Shown: positions 1 to 8,238 of the stretch, piece after piece
How the letters are laid out: each line of letters starts with the position of its first letter
How positions within the stretch are numbered: position 1 is the first letter of the stretch
From: Paraburkholderia sediminicola
GTDB lineage: Bacteria; Pseudomonadota; Gammaproteobacteria; Burkholderiales; Burkholderiaceae
Assembly (NCBI RefSeq): GCF_902859805.1
Contig: NZ_CADIKC010000002.1
Location: forward strand, 682,001-746,000
Length of the DNA: 64,000 nt
Direction: 5' to 3'
Translations under genes and position numbers: made by a program
Notes under the pieces: model-generated
Databases searched by the model: none
What the model was told of the DNA's origin: nothing
What the model saw: only the letters and a program-made list of their open reading frames with translations

Positions 1-2
1 GC

Positions 3-86
3 TACTGGCGGCAGAACATCGTCGAATCGAACGACGAGATGTTCGAAGGCATCGCTTCGGGGGAGTTTTTCTGGCTGCGGGCTTAA
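3..86 (+). CDS. 3' end of an unidentified protein (cut by window edge)
   Basis: Only the last 27 codons and the TAA stop are in the window. The peptide begins YWRQNIVESNDEMFEG and ends FFWLRA. It is the only upstream frame that stays open from the window edge, and its codon use looks coding. I do not recognise the family. It converges on the minus-strand harpin-like gene, whose stop lies 18 bases further on. It may belong to the same Hrp-type region, but nothing visible here shows that. Confidence 0.5.
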   Translation, partial: YWRQNIVESNDEMFEGIASGEFFWLRA

Positions 87-104
87 GTCCGCATCACCCC
101 TTCA

Positions 105-569
105 TCACCCCTTCGAAGCCTCTTCGACGTTGTGCGCGCCCTGCTTGATCAACTCCGCGAACTGATTGACGGCCGCCTGCTCCAGTTGCATCACACCGCC
201 CAGCACGTTCATGCCTGCCGACGCCACGCCGGTCGCATCGTTCGCGATCGTGGCCGCACCTTGCGCCAGCCCGCCGAAACGGCCGGGACGGCCTGGCACG
301 CCGCCCGGCATGCCTCCCGCGCTTTGCTGAGGCACCACAGGCCGGCTCGCCGACGAGGGATTTGCTGAGAACGACGCGCCCTTGCGCTTTCCCGTTGCCT
401 CGCCGCTGCCGTTGGCGGCTAGCTGGCTGAGATTCGCGTCCGCTTGCTGACTGGCGTGCGCCGCCCCGTCGACGGGCTTGCGGCCGCCAGTGGCAGGTGT
501 CGACTGCGTGCTGGCGTCGGATAGCGGTAGCGTACTGCCCGGGCGTGAAATCGACGGGGAATCCGGCAT
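105..569 (-). CDS. Small Gly/Ser-rich harpin-like protein, candidate type III secreted protein
   Basis: This gene encodes 154 residues. The protein has no Cys, Trp or Tyr. Its N-terminal third is rich in Ser, Pro, Thr and Ala, as is common in type III secretion signals. Residues about 90-120 form a Gly-rich stretch, followed by a likely amphipathic helix (VMQLEQAAVNQFAELI). Small, Gly-rich, Cys-free proteins with this profile are typical of harpins and other type III exported accessory proteins, but I see no named family. The ATG has AGGAG nine bases upstream. A perfect plant-inducible-promoter box and a matching -10 lie at 646-706 on the same strand, implying a 5' leader of about 70 bases that contains a strong inverted repeat. 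A competing frame at 94-576 is Arg-rich and looks like a shadow. The secretion assignment rests mainly on the promoter and composition. Confidence 0.7.
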   Translation of the reverse strand: MPDSPSISRPGSTLPLSDASTQSTPATGGRKPVDGAAHASQQADANLSQLAANGSGEATGKRKGASFSANPSSASRPVVPQQSAGGMPGGVPGRPGRFGGLAQGAATIANDATGVASAGMNVLGGVMQLEQAAVNQFAELIKQGAHNVEEASKG

Positions 570-606
570 GGTGCAAGGCTCCTGGTGGGAATGTGCGCCG
601 CGGTGA

Positions 607-630
607 CGAAGCGCAAGACGGGACGTCGAA
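607..630 (-). promoter_or_regulatory. Second hrpII-like pair TTCG-N16-TTCG
   Basis: On the minus strand TTCG (630-627) and TTCG (610-607) are exactly 16 bases apart, which fits the loose Ralstonia hrpII pattern. The base after the first TTCG is A, so it fails the stricter PIP pattern. No YANNNT hexamer lies 30-32 bases downstream, and that spacing would place the start inside the ribosome binding site. It is probably a chance match within the leader of the 105-569 gene. Confidence 0.25.
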
Positions 631-647
631 CAGGCATCCTGTTCGAC
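625..647. repeat. Perfect 10-bp inverted repeat with 3-base spacer
   Basis: GTCGAACAGG, three bases (CAT), then CCTGTTCGAC form a perfect dyad. It overlaps the last two bases of the predicted -10 hexamer (646-651) of the minus-strand gene 105-569 and covers the expected transcription start. No T-tract follows, so a terminator is unlikely. It could be an operator for a dimeric repressor or a leader hairpin in the mRNA. Confidence 0.6.
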
Positions 648-706
648 CTTACAACGGGCGTACGACGCCCGCAGTCACAGTGCGAAATAGTGTGCGACGA
701 AGCGAA
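646..706 (-). promoter_or_regulatory. Plant-inducible promoter (PIP box plus -10) of gene 105-569
   Basis: Read on the minus strand, TTCGC (706-702), 15 bases, then TTCGC (686-682) form a perfect PIP box. After exactly 30 bases comes TAAGGT (651-646), which fits the YANNNT -10. HrpX- and HrpB-type AraC activators of type III secretion genes recognise this arrangement in Xanthomonas and Ralstonia. The promoter points at 105-569. Confidence 0.85.
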
Positions 707-796
707 GCCGGATGCGGGGCGCGAGGGGGCAAATCACGTAGCTACGAGCCCCGTCGGCCGCAAGCCGGCGCCGCGCCAGGCATCCGCAGTCCGGTC

Positions 797-858
797 TTCG
801 CACCCTCTTACGCCAGTTCGCGGACCGTCGTGCGTGAGTCACACGCGGGCGGCACACT
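797..858 (+). promoter_or_regulatory. Plant-inducible promoter (PIP box plus -10) of the GNAT gene
   Basis: TTCGC (797-801), 15 bases, then TTCGC (817-821) form a perfect PIP box on the plus strand. The hexamer CACACT (853-858) follows after 31 bases and fits YANNNT. The predicted transcript would start near 865 and leave a leader of about 27 bases before the ATG at 892, which leaves room for the GGAG at 880-883. Confidence 0.85.
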
Positions 859-891
859 GCGTGAGTTCGTCGCTCATTCGGAGTCCGACTC

Positions 892-1515
892 ATGCGCTTC
901 ATCCCGCTCGACAGCATGGAAACGCCTTATCTGCGGCTGCGTCCGCTCACCCTTGCCGATGCCCCTGCCCTGTTCGACCAGATGCTCGGCGACGCCGACA
1001 CGATGCGCGACCTGCCGGTGCTGCGCCATACCGGCGTGGCGCAAACCGCCGAATTCGTCGGCGAGGCGCTGCGCGGCTGGGAAGACGGCACCCTGATTCG
1101 CTACACGCTCGAATGCAAGGAGACTGGCCGGCTGACCGCACTGATCGAATTGAAACCGACGCTGCCGCGCGTGGAGATCGGCGTGATCATCAGCCGGCAC
1201 GGTGGCGCCCGGCGACGCCGGGCAGGCGTACTCGCGCTGCAGGAATTGATCGACTGGCTGATCGAGCAGCCAGGCGTGTACCGGGTCTTCGCGTGCTGCG
1301 CCGTGGATGGCGCCGCGCACAGTTCGATGGAGCGCCTCGGCTTCGTGCAGGAAGCGCGGCTCACGAATCACGAGCCGCGTCCGAACCGCGGCCTCGCCGC
1401 CGACGACAGCTACCTCTACGCCTTGACGCGACCCGCGCCGGTCCCGCCGGAGCCTGCCAGCGAGGGTGCAGCCTGGCTGCGCAACACGATGCAATGGAGT
1501 CTCGCGGACGCCTGA
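892..1515 (+). CDS. RimJ/RimL-type GNAT N-acetyltransferase in the Hrp regulon
   Basis: The product is 207 residues. After the start, PYLRLRPLTLADAPALF is the classic beginning of RimJ/RimL-type GNAT acetyltransferases, and EIGVIISRHGG followed by an Arg-rich turn sits where the acetyl-CoA loop is expected. A later segment, SMERLGFVQEARL, matches the C-terminal GNAT motif. The enzyme would transfer acetyl from acetyl-CoA to an amine. Its substrate is not evident. A C-terminal extension of about 25 residues after the last core strand is Pro- and Ala-rich. GGAG lies eight bases before the chosen ATG; an in-frame ATG at 916 is the alternative. The notable point is its PIP-box promoter, which places it with the type III genes on either side. 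It may be an effector, or it may modify effectors or act inside the cell. Confidence 0.85.
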   Translation: MRFIPLDSMETPYLRLRPLTLADAPALFDQMLGDADTMRDLPVLRHTGVAQTAEFVGEALRGWEDGTLIRYTLECKETGRLTALIELKPTLPRVEIGVIISRHGGARRRRAGVLALQELIDWLIEQPGVYRVFACCAVDGAAHSSMERLGFVQEARLTNHEPRPNRGLAADDSYLYALTRPAPVPPEPASEGAAWLRNTMQWSLADA

Positions 1516-1701
1516 AGCCGCCGAACCGCGCAACAGAGCGTCGGGGCCGGAACGAAGAAGTGTCCGCAACACAAGCAATTGTTCACTTCTCAGGCGATAA
1601 TGCAAAGGTCAGACGAATACCGCACCGCGGCCATTCGTTATGCGTGCCTCGCGAGTACCCCTCGCCGGTGGACCGAAACACAACTACGCCGGAGACCCAT
1701 C

Positions 1702-4700
1702 ATGTCGCTACCGCGGCTCACCGGTCAGGTGATCGCCTTTTCGCGATTCTGGCTCGCGCGCGAAGTGGGCCTGCTGATTTCCGACGGCGCTGTCATCGAA
1801 CTCGGCGCGCGCCCCTTCGCGATACTCGCTGCCCTGCTCGAGGCCCGTGGCCGCGTGGTGTCGACCACGGAGTTGCGCGAGATTGTCTGGCCGGGCAGCA
1901 ATGTCGATGCAAACACCGTGCAGGCGCAGATCTCGGCGATTCGCCGCGCGCTCGACGACGACCGCGACCTGATCGTCACCGTGGCTGGCCGTGGCTACCG
2001 CTTTGCGGGTGAAGTACGCGTGCTCGAAACACCCGATGCAGGACTCGATTTTCCGGTGGCGAACACCGGCAGCATTGCTGCGTCGCTCGCCACCTCGTTC
2101 GCGGCAACAGCCGCAGCCAGCCCGCTGACCACGGCCGGACTCACGTTCGGTTCTCCGTACGGCACGTCCTATAGCGCGACGTGGCGCGGCGCTGCTCCGG
2201 CCTCGCCTCGCACGGGGTATTCCAAAGCCGCGCCGTCCGCCACGCTGACCTCAGTGACAGCCGCATCGAGCCTTGCCGCGGCGGCTGCGCCAGCCGCCTC
2301 GGCTTTCCCGGCGCTGATGCCGACCAGCGCCGTCACGTCGCTACGCTCGCAGATCATCGACCCGTCGCCGTTCATCGGCCGTCACGCCGAGCTGTCCGAA
2401 TTGCTCGCGCTGGTGCCCACGCGCCGTATCGTCACGCTGACCGGCGCGTCCGGCGTCGGCAAAACACGCCTCGCGATCGAGGCGGCCAGCCACCTCGCGC
2501 CGCACTTTCCAGACGGCGATTTTTGCGCGGCGCTGGCCTCGCTCGCCCAGCCCGACCGTATCGCCAACGCGATCGGCGCGGCTATCGGCCTCGAGCCGGA
2601 TAACGAGTTGGCGATGGCGGCCAATCTGGCCATGCAGATCGGCGAACGCCGCATGCTGCTGATCGTCGATCACTGCGATCATCTGAGCGAAGCCGCGGCC
2701 GAACTCATCGATACGCTGGTGGCGAACACAGGCGGCTTGCATGTGATCGCCACGTGCGAGTCGCCGCTTTTCATCGGCGGCGAAACGGCCGTGCCGGTGG
2801 CCGCGTTGCGCGCGCCGCCCGAGCAGATCGACGGCACGCCCGCCACGCTCGACTACGATGCGCTGCGCCTGCTCTTCACCCGGCTCGCGCACTGTCTGAA
2901 GCCGGCCGCTTTGCATGCGCCGCTGCCCGAAGTGGACAGCATCGCGCCGGCCACCTTTGCGGCGGCCGCGCTGATTTGCCGGCGTGTCGACGGCGTGCCG
3001 TTCGCACTCGAACTCGCTGCAGCGACGATCGCCGGCCAGGTGCGCGCCGGTGTGCCGCCGGAAGACGCGATCGTCGCATTCGCGCGCGAACTCGATACCG
3101 TGATGACGCATCGCAGCGGCGGCCGCCGCATCGTGCTGCCGCGCGCCGCGATCGTCCACGTGATGCTCGACCTCTCGTATGCGGCGCTCGAAGCCCCGAC
3201 CCGCACCATGCTGCGCCGGCTCGGCATTTTTGCCACCGCGTTCTCGCACGAAGCCGCTTGCGAAATGCTCGGTGCGTTCGGCAGCGACTACGGCTTCGGG
3301 CCTCCTGAACCGCGCCTGCTGGAGCGCCAGCTTCATACGCTGATGGATGCGGGCCTCGTCAATACGGTCGACTGCGACGGCGCCTTGCGGCTGCGCTTGC
3401 CGCCCGCCGTGCGCCGCTTCGCGCTCGACGCGCTGGAGCGCAACCGCGAAAGCGCCGAGGCCGATCTGCATCACGCACAGTTCGTTGCCCGCGATATGGC
3501 GCGCCGTTTCGGCGCGGGCGTCACCGTGGCCACCGCGCACAGCCGCCACGATATCGACGCGCTCCGCGCTGCGCTCGAATGGGCCGTCTCGGTCGACAAG
3601 GTGGAACTGTGCACCGAGTTGCTCGACAACACAGCGCCGATGTGGGGGGCGCTCGCGCTCGTCGACGAATACATCGGCTGGGTGCGCGCCGTGCTGGCGC
3701 GCGTGGACAGTGTGTCGATGCGTCGTATCCGCGACGAGATGCGCTTGCGTGCCGTGCTTGCGCGCGCGTTGATGCTCAAGCGCAGCACGTCAAACGAAAT
3801 TGTCGAGAGCTGGCAGCGCACCTACGAGCTCGCCAATATCTGCGCCGACACGCCGTACCGCCTGCGTGCGCTGTTCTGCCTCGTGATGTGCGCGCTCGAC
3901 GCCGGCGAGGTCGAGCATTGCCGGCGCCTCTCCAACGAGTTCAGCGAAATTGCGCCGGTGGCGCACAGCCAGGCAGTTAGCGTCAACGCACGGCGCATCG
4001 AGGGCATCGTCAAGGCGTATGCGGGTGAATTCGATACCGCGATTCGCCTGCTCGCGCCGGTCGTCGGACTTAACGACGAAGCCGCCGACGAGATCGACGA
4101 AGACGTCAGCCGCGAAGCCAATGCGGTCGCCACCAGCTATGGACTGTCGCTGCATCTCGTGGCGCGGGCGATTCACGCCGTCGCGCTGTGGCTGGTCGGT
4201 CAACCGCATATGGCCGCGCCGCTGCGCGTCACGATCCGCGATCCCGCCGACGAAAGCGAACCCCTCGCGGGCTGCATTGCGCTCGGCCTCGCCTGCGCAC
4301 TTGCCGCACTCGACGACGACATTCCGCTGACTGAGTCCTGCGCGGCGGCGATGGTGACGCGAGCGCGCGCGGCGGGCGTGAAACGCTGGCTGCGTCTCGG
4401 CCTCGACTTTCAACTTTGGCTCGACGCCCGGCGTGGCGATCAGGAAGCCGCGCGGCGGCTGATTACCGGCGCGATGAAGCGGATGGCGCGCGAACGCGTC
4501 AATGTGCCCGATATCGCCTTCATCGCCACGCTGCTGCCGCGCATCGCGGTGCAGGACGAACCGGAGTTCGCGGCGGCGCTCGCCGCGACGCTGCGCGAAG
4601 CGGTGAGTCGCAGCGAACGCACCGGCGAGCTCTGGTACGTGCCGGAGCTCCTGCGTCTGATTGCGACGCTGCGTCAGCGCAGCGGCGAAGATCCGCGGGC

Positions 4701-4833
4701 AGTGCGGCCGCTGCTTGAAGACGCGTTGCAGCGCGCGCGGCAGCACGGCGCACGACGGCTCGAGTTGCGCATCACCGTCGATCTCGAGGCGCTCGACGCA
4801 TCGGCTTCCGCAGGGCTGCTTCGCGTGCGGTGA
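1702..4833 (+). CDS. Winged-helix regulator with NTPase and helical-repeat domains (first of three)
   Basis: The 1043-residue protein begins with an OmpR/PhoB-type winged helix (residues about 15-105, with TVAGRGYRF in the wing). A low-complexity Ala/Ser/Thr linker runs to about 215. The STAND/AfsR-like NTPase follows, with Walker A GASGVGKT at residues 248-255 and a Walker B-like LLIVD at 319-323. The C-terminal half is alpha-helical and fits TPR-type repeats. Such proteins are thought to be single-component regulators in which ligand or nucleotide binding releases the DNA-binding domain. GGAG lies seven bases before ATG 1702, which makes it a better start than the upstream in-frame ATG at 1579. 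It sits between two PIP-controlled genes but has no PIP box of its own that I could find. Its 3' end overlaps the PIP box of the next gene. No receiver domain is present. The target genes are unknown. Confidence 0.9.
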   Translation: MSLPRLTGQVIAFSRFWLAREVGLLISDGAVIELGARPFAILAALLEARGRVVSTTELREIVWPGSNVDANTVQAQISAIRRALDDDRDLIVTVAGRGYRFAGEVRVLETPDAGLDFPVANTGSIAASLATSFAATAAASPLTTAGLTFGSPYGTSYSATWRGAAPASPRTGYSKAAPSATLTSVTAASSLAAAAAPAASAFPALMPTSAVTSLRSQIIDPSPFIGRHAELSELLALVPTRRIVTLTGASGVGKTRLAIEAASHLAPHFPDGDFCAALASLAQPDRIANAIGAAIGLEPDNELAMAANLAMQIGERRMLLIVDHCDHLSEAAAELIDTLVANTGGLHVIATCESPLFIGGETAVPVAALRAPPEQIDGTPATLDYDALRLLFTRLAHCLKPAALHAPLPEVDSIAPATFAAAALICRRVDGVPFALELAAATIAGQVRAGVPPEDAIVAFARELDTVMTHRSGGRRIVLPRAAIVHVMLDLSYAALEAPTRTMLRRLGIFATAFSHEAACEMLGAFGSDYGFGPPEPRLLERQLHTLMDAGLVNTVDCDGALRLRLPPAVRRFALDALERNRESAEADLHHAQFVARDMARRFGAGVTVATAHSRHDIDALRAALEWAVSVDKVELCTELLDNTAPMWGALALVDEYIGWVRAVLARVDSVSMRRIRDEMRLRAVLARALMLKRSTSNEIVESWQRTYELANICADTPYRLRALFCLVMCALDAGEVEHCRRLSNEFSEIAPVAHSQAVSVNARRIEGIVKAYAGEFDTAIRLLAPVVGLNDEAADEIDEDVSREANAVATSYGLSLHLVARAIHAVALWLVGQPHMAAPLRVTIRDPADESEPLAGCIALGLACALAALDDDIPLTESCAAAMVTRARAAGVKRWLRLGLDFQLWLDARRGDQEAARRLITGAMKRMARERVNVPDIAFIATLLPRIAVQDEPEFAAALAATLREAVSRSERTGELWYVPELLRLIATLRQRSGEDPRAVRPLLEDALQRARQHGARRLELRITVDLEALDASASAGLLRVR

Positions 4834-4880
4834 CCTCGCTTCGCACCCTGCCTGGGACTGTCATACGCGCTCCATACCGT
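4820..4880 (+). promoter_or_regulatory. Plant-inducible promoter (PIP box plus -10) of the AWR effector gene
   Basis: TTCGC (4820-4824), 15 bases, then TTCGC (4840-4844) form a perfect PIP box. TACCGT (4875-4880) follows after exactly 30 bases and fits YANNNT. The expected transcript starts near 4887, about 28 bases before the ATG. The first half of the box lies inside the last codons of the upstream regulator gene. Confidence 0.9.
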
Positions 4881-4914
4881 GACTTCAACTGCCGCTCGTT
4901 GAACGCCACGCGCT

Positions 4915-7900
4915 ATGTCCGACATCCATGCAGTACCGCAGCACCCGATTCACACGCCCGAGACTGAAGCGACTGAAGCGCCCGGCCATCAGCCTGCCGG
5001 TGCGCCCGCCGTGCCGCCCACGGGCGCGCCGCAGGCCCGGCCGCTAGTCGACGAAACGCTGTTGGGCAGGCTTGGTAACAAGCTGTCGCGCACCGGCGCA
5101 CGGTTGCGCGCGAGCAAGTTCGATATCAGCACCGCGCTCTCGCAAACGAGTCAGCACGGCAAGCCGTTTGCGCCGGCCGACTTCACTGCGAATGGCGAGC
5201 GCTATCCTGCGAAGCCGGTGGCGGAGTCCAACGCGGCGGGCACGCCGTTGGCGAAGAGCGAGCGGCAAGTCCGGCAGGCGCTTGGCAAGACGGCGCGAGC
5301 TTCGTCCGCTGCGTCGTCCGCTGCTTCGTCCGCTTCATCATCCTCGGCGGGCAGACTCGCAGCAGAACACGGAAACGGAAACGGGAACGAAGCATCGACG
5401 ATTCCGCTCGATGCGATGGCCGGCGAGGCCGCGCTGCGCAACTATGTGGGTCGTCAATTGCCGGCCCCGCCCGGCAACCTGCTCGCGCAGGGCGAGCTTT
5501 CGCATCGGCTGGCGGCGCTAAGCGGCCCCGACGCCGCCACAGACACCCATCGCGGCGCACTGGTCGCCCAGGCGTTACACGGCGCCAATATCGGCGATGC
5601 GCACAGCGCCAACGAAGTGCTCGACGCACTCGAACACCTCGACTTCGCGCAGATGCATACGGCCCGCTCGACGACGCCCGCCGAAGCCGGCGCATGGCAA
5701 GTCGCCCGTACGCTGGCGCGCACCGAAGCCGGTTTCGACGCGCTCAACCAATTGCGCCATCACGGCCAGCCGCCGCCCGGCGATGCGTCGACGCAGCTCG
5801 CCCAGCGGATGATGCTGCAAGCCGCCGACGCGCTCGATCCGCCGCTCCACGGCGCGGGCCCAGCGCAGGATCCCGCACCGGCCGCTGTCGCCGCGCGCTC
5901 AGCGCCCGCGGCGGGCACGCCGCTGCATGAAACGCCGCTCGCTTGGCAGGCTTACGATGCGGCGTCGACACTGACCACACAGGGTCGTGGCGCACTCAAC
6001 GCCGATCAGAAGGGTGCATTTTTCGCATGGCGCCAGAATTTTCGGGAAGACGGACGCGGCAGCGAGTTGTCGCAGGCACGCGAACGTCTGAACAAATTCT
6101 CGGCGAAGACGATCGACCGCGTCAGCGAAAACCGTTGGAAGACGTTCTTGCCGCGGCTCGTCGGCAAACGCAGCTCGCCGCTTTCCGCGCTGCGCTTCGG
6201 TACGCAAGGCGTGCCGCGCAAGACTGTCGGCACCGAACAGGGAAAGCTCGAGGAGGCCATGCACGGGTCGTTGGCGCCGCTCGCCGAGCGGCCCGAGATG
6301 CGTCCCGCGGCGGCGCTTTCGCATGCCCGCCCGGAGCAGTCGATCGCCGAACTCGCGGCGCTGCATGTCTGGCTCGAATCGGGTGGCTTTCCGAATGGCA
6401 AGCTCGATGCGGAACAGTTGCACAAGGTCACCGAGCGCGCGCAGCAGTTGTGCGCGGAGTTGCAACCGCGTGACGTCGGTTCGCCTGCGACGCTCGCGCG
6501 CCTGCAAACCGAAACCGCGCGCTGGGCCGCCGCCGATCCGCACACGCTCGCCCGTAGCAAGCCGTTCAAGTCGATCGCGAAACAGCCGTTTAATCTGGAA
6601 CGGCTCGCCTCGTGGGGCAAGGTCGCGAAGGTACCCGCCGATTCGCCGTTCTGGACCCATGTATCCGACCTGAAGGACAAAGCGCGCCCGCCTGCGCCGA
6701 CCGCCGCCGCGGACAATGCCGACACGGTCCGGCAAACGCTCAAGGACGTCGCGCACGATCTGCAATCGAGTTCGCGCCTGCGTCTTACCGACGGCCGCCG
6801 CATCGGTGTCAGCACACGCGGCTTGTCGGCGAATCTCAGCAAGGTGTTGCACACCGGCGGCGTGCCGATCGCGCCGCGCCTCGATCTGCGCGCGTCCAAG
6901 AGCCGTGAAGCCGTAGTTGAATTGAGCCGCGGCACGCACGGTGTCGAGATGTTCGTCGGCACCGCGAAAACGCAGGTGCGGCATGCGGGCGTCGGCGTAC
7001 TGGTCGGCTACGACATGGACGTCGGGCTGACCCAGGTGCGCGCCGGGCTGACCACTCAGGCCGTGCTGCACTCGCAGGAGCTGTCCGAGCCGAGCGGCGT
7101 GTCACTGCGCGTGGCACGCCGCGTCAATCCGAACGGCACCGGCTACGAAGATAGCGCGATGCGCGAGAAACTCGAAGGCATCATCGATCATGTCTTCGAC
7201 GAAACGACCCAGGCGCACGGCGCCAACTCGGGAGGTTCACGCGGCACCTGGAATCGGCTCGCCGAACATTATTTCGACGACCCCGATGTGTCGATCAGTT
7301 GGACCGACACCGTGGCGCGCACCATCAAACGCGGGGCCTCCGCCGATGTCGGCCTATCCGTAAGCGTGCCGAAAATCGGCTCGCCGTTTCGCGCGGGCGC
7401 CAACGTCGGCATCGGTTATGAGAAAACCGCGAAACAGACGCTCGATTCGAATGAGCAAACTGGGCGCATGCAAATCGAGCAACATCGCGTCGGCGCCGGC
7501 TCGCGTCTGATCGGGCGGCTGAGCGGCACCGTCAGCGCGACGCAGCCGGTCGGCGCGAAAGAGTCGAGCGTGGGTGTGGGGCTCGTCTCACTCGACGCGC
7601 CGTCCGCGACCATGACGTTCAACGACGACAGCCACCTCGCCAAAGTCCAACTGGTGCGCGAGGACGGCGCGCTGATGCGTCGCGCGTGTCTGCTCGACAC
7701 CGAGTACTCGAGCGCCGAAACCTATACGCGTGCGCTCGATGCAAGCCGTGACCAGTGGGTCAATCTGTTCACCGAGCAGGTGAATGCCGAACAGGAAGGC
7801 GAACGGCAGGAAGCGAGGCTGAACGGCAGGCCCGAGCCGCAGCTACCACCGGCGCGCGCACTCGCGGAACAACGGCTCGACCGGCATCTCGGCGATGTGA

Positions 7901-8238
7901 AGGCGAACCGGCGGCCAAACCAGACTTACTTTCACCGCTACCGTTTGCGGCGTAGCGCGGCGAAACAGCTCGACATGCTCGCGGCGATGTCGAAGCAGCT
8001 GCCGCCCGGCGAAGCCGCTGCCGGGCGCGCGAAGATCGATGAAAAGGTGAACGGCATTCTGAACGAACCGGGCTCGTGGATGCCGATCGAACTGAAGGTC
8101 AAGGAGCGCACCACCAGCACGCAGAGTCCCGGTTTGAACTTCGCGCTGCAACTGAATACGCAGACGAGTGCGACGGGAGACAGGGAGTTGTTTGCGGAGA
8201 GTATTCCGTTTGCGCTGGTGGATCAGTTGGATCGTTGA
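4915..8238 (+). CDS. AWR-family (RipA-like) type III effector
   Basis: The product is 1107 residues, close to the size of the AWR (RipA) effectors of Ralstonia solanacearum. The name-giving Ala-Trp-Arg tripeptide is at residues 371-373 within GAFFAWRQNFRED. The first 60 residues are rich in Pro, Ala, Thr and His, as in many type III secretion signals. A Ser/Ala run lies near residue 130. The C-terminal half (about 620-900) is rich in Gly and alternating beta-like segments, as in the family. No signal peptide or membrane helix is seen. AWR proteins are injected into plant cells, and one Ralstonia member interferes with TOR signalling. Whether this one does is unknown. Its start lacks a strong ribosome binding site, but the PIP promoter is perfectly spaced upstream. 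No chaperone gene is evident beside it. Confidence 0.88.
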   Translation: MSDIHAVPQHPIHTPETEATEAPGHQPAGAPAVPPTGAPQARPLVDETLLGRLGNKLSRTGARLRASKFDISTALSQTSQHGKPFAPADFTANGERYPAKPVAESNAAGTPLAKSERQVRQALGKTARASSAASSAASSASSSSAGRLAAEHGNGNGNEASTIPLDAMAGEAALRNYVGRQLPAPPGNLLAQGELSHRLAALSGPDAATDTHRGALVAQALHGANIGDAHSANEVLDALEHLDFAQMHTARSTTPAEAGAWQVARTLARTEAGFDALNQLRHHGQPPPGDASTQLAQRMMLQAADALDPPLHGAGPAQDPAPAAVAARSAPAAGTPLHETPLAWQAYDAASTLTTQGRGALNADQKGAFFAWRQNFREDGRGSELSQARERLNKFSAKTIDRVSENRWKTFLPRLVGKRSSPLSALRFGTQGVPRKTVGTEQGKLEEAMHGSLAPLAERPEMRPAAALSHARPEQSIAELAALHVWLESGGFPNGKLDAEQLHKVTERAQQLCAELQPRDVGSPATLARLQTETARWAAADPHTLARSKPFKSIAKQPFNLERLASWGKVAKVPADSPFWTHVSDLKDKARPPAPTAAADNADTVRQTLKDVAHDLQSSSRLRLTDGRRIGVSTRGLSANLSKVLHTGGVPIAPRLDLRASKSREAVVELSRGTHGVEMFVGTAKTQVRHAGVGVLVGYDMDVGLTQVRAGLTTQAVLHSQELSEPSGVSLRVARRVNPNGTGYEDSAMREKLEGIIDHVFDETTQAHGANSGGSRGTWNRLAEHYFDDPDVSISWTDTVARTIKRGASADVGLSVSVPKIGSPFRAGANVGIGYEKTAKQTLDSNEQTGRMQIEQHRVGAGSRLIGRLSGTVSATQPVGAKESSVGVGLVSLDAPSATMTFNDDSHLAKVQLVREDGALMRRACLLDTEYSSAETYTRALDASRDQWVNLFTEQVNAEQEGERQEARLNGRPEPQLPPARALAEQRLDRHLGDVKANRRPNQTYFHRYRLRRSAAKQLDMLAAMSKQLPPGEAAAGRAKIDEKVNGILNEPGSWMPIELKVKERTTSTQSPGLNFALQLNTQTSATGDRELFAESIPFALVDQLDR

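Noticed and set aside
94..576. Minus-strand open frame of 160 codons covering the harpin-like gene
   Set aside because: It is strongly Arg-rich, has no ribosome binding site and is the expected G+C-driven shadow of 105-569, whose start has AGGAG.
607..630. hrpII-like pair as the main promoter of the harpin-like gene
   Set aside because: It fails the stricter PIP pattern and lacks a -10 at the proper distance, whereas 646-706 meets both conditions.
585..2012. Plus-strand open frame of 475 codons overlapping the GNAT gene and regulator start
   Set aside because: Composition is Arg/Ala/Pro-rich with no motif, and it overlaps two genes with clear domains in other frames.
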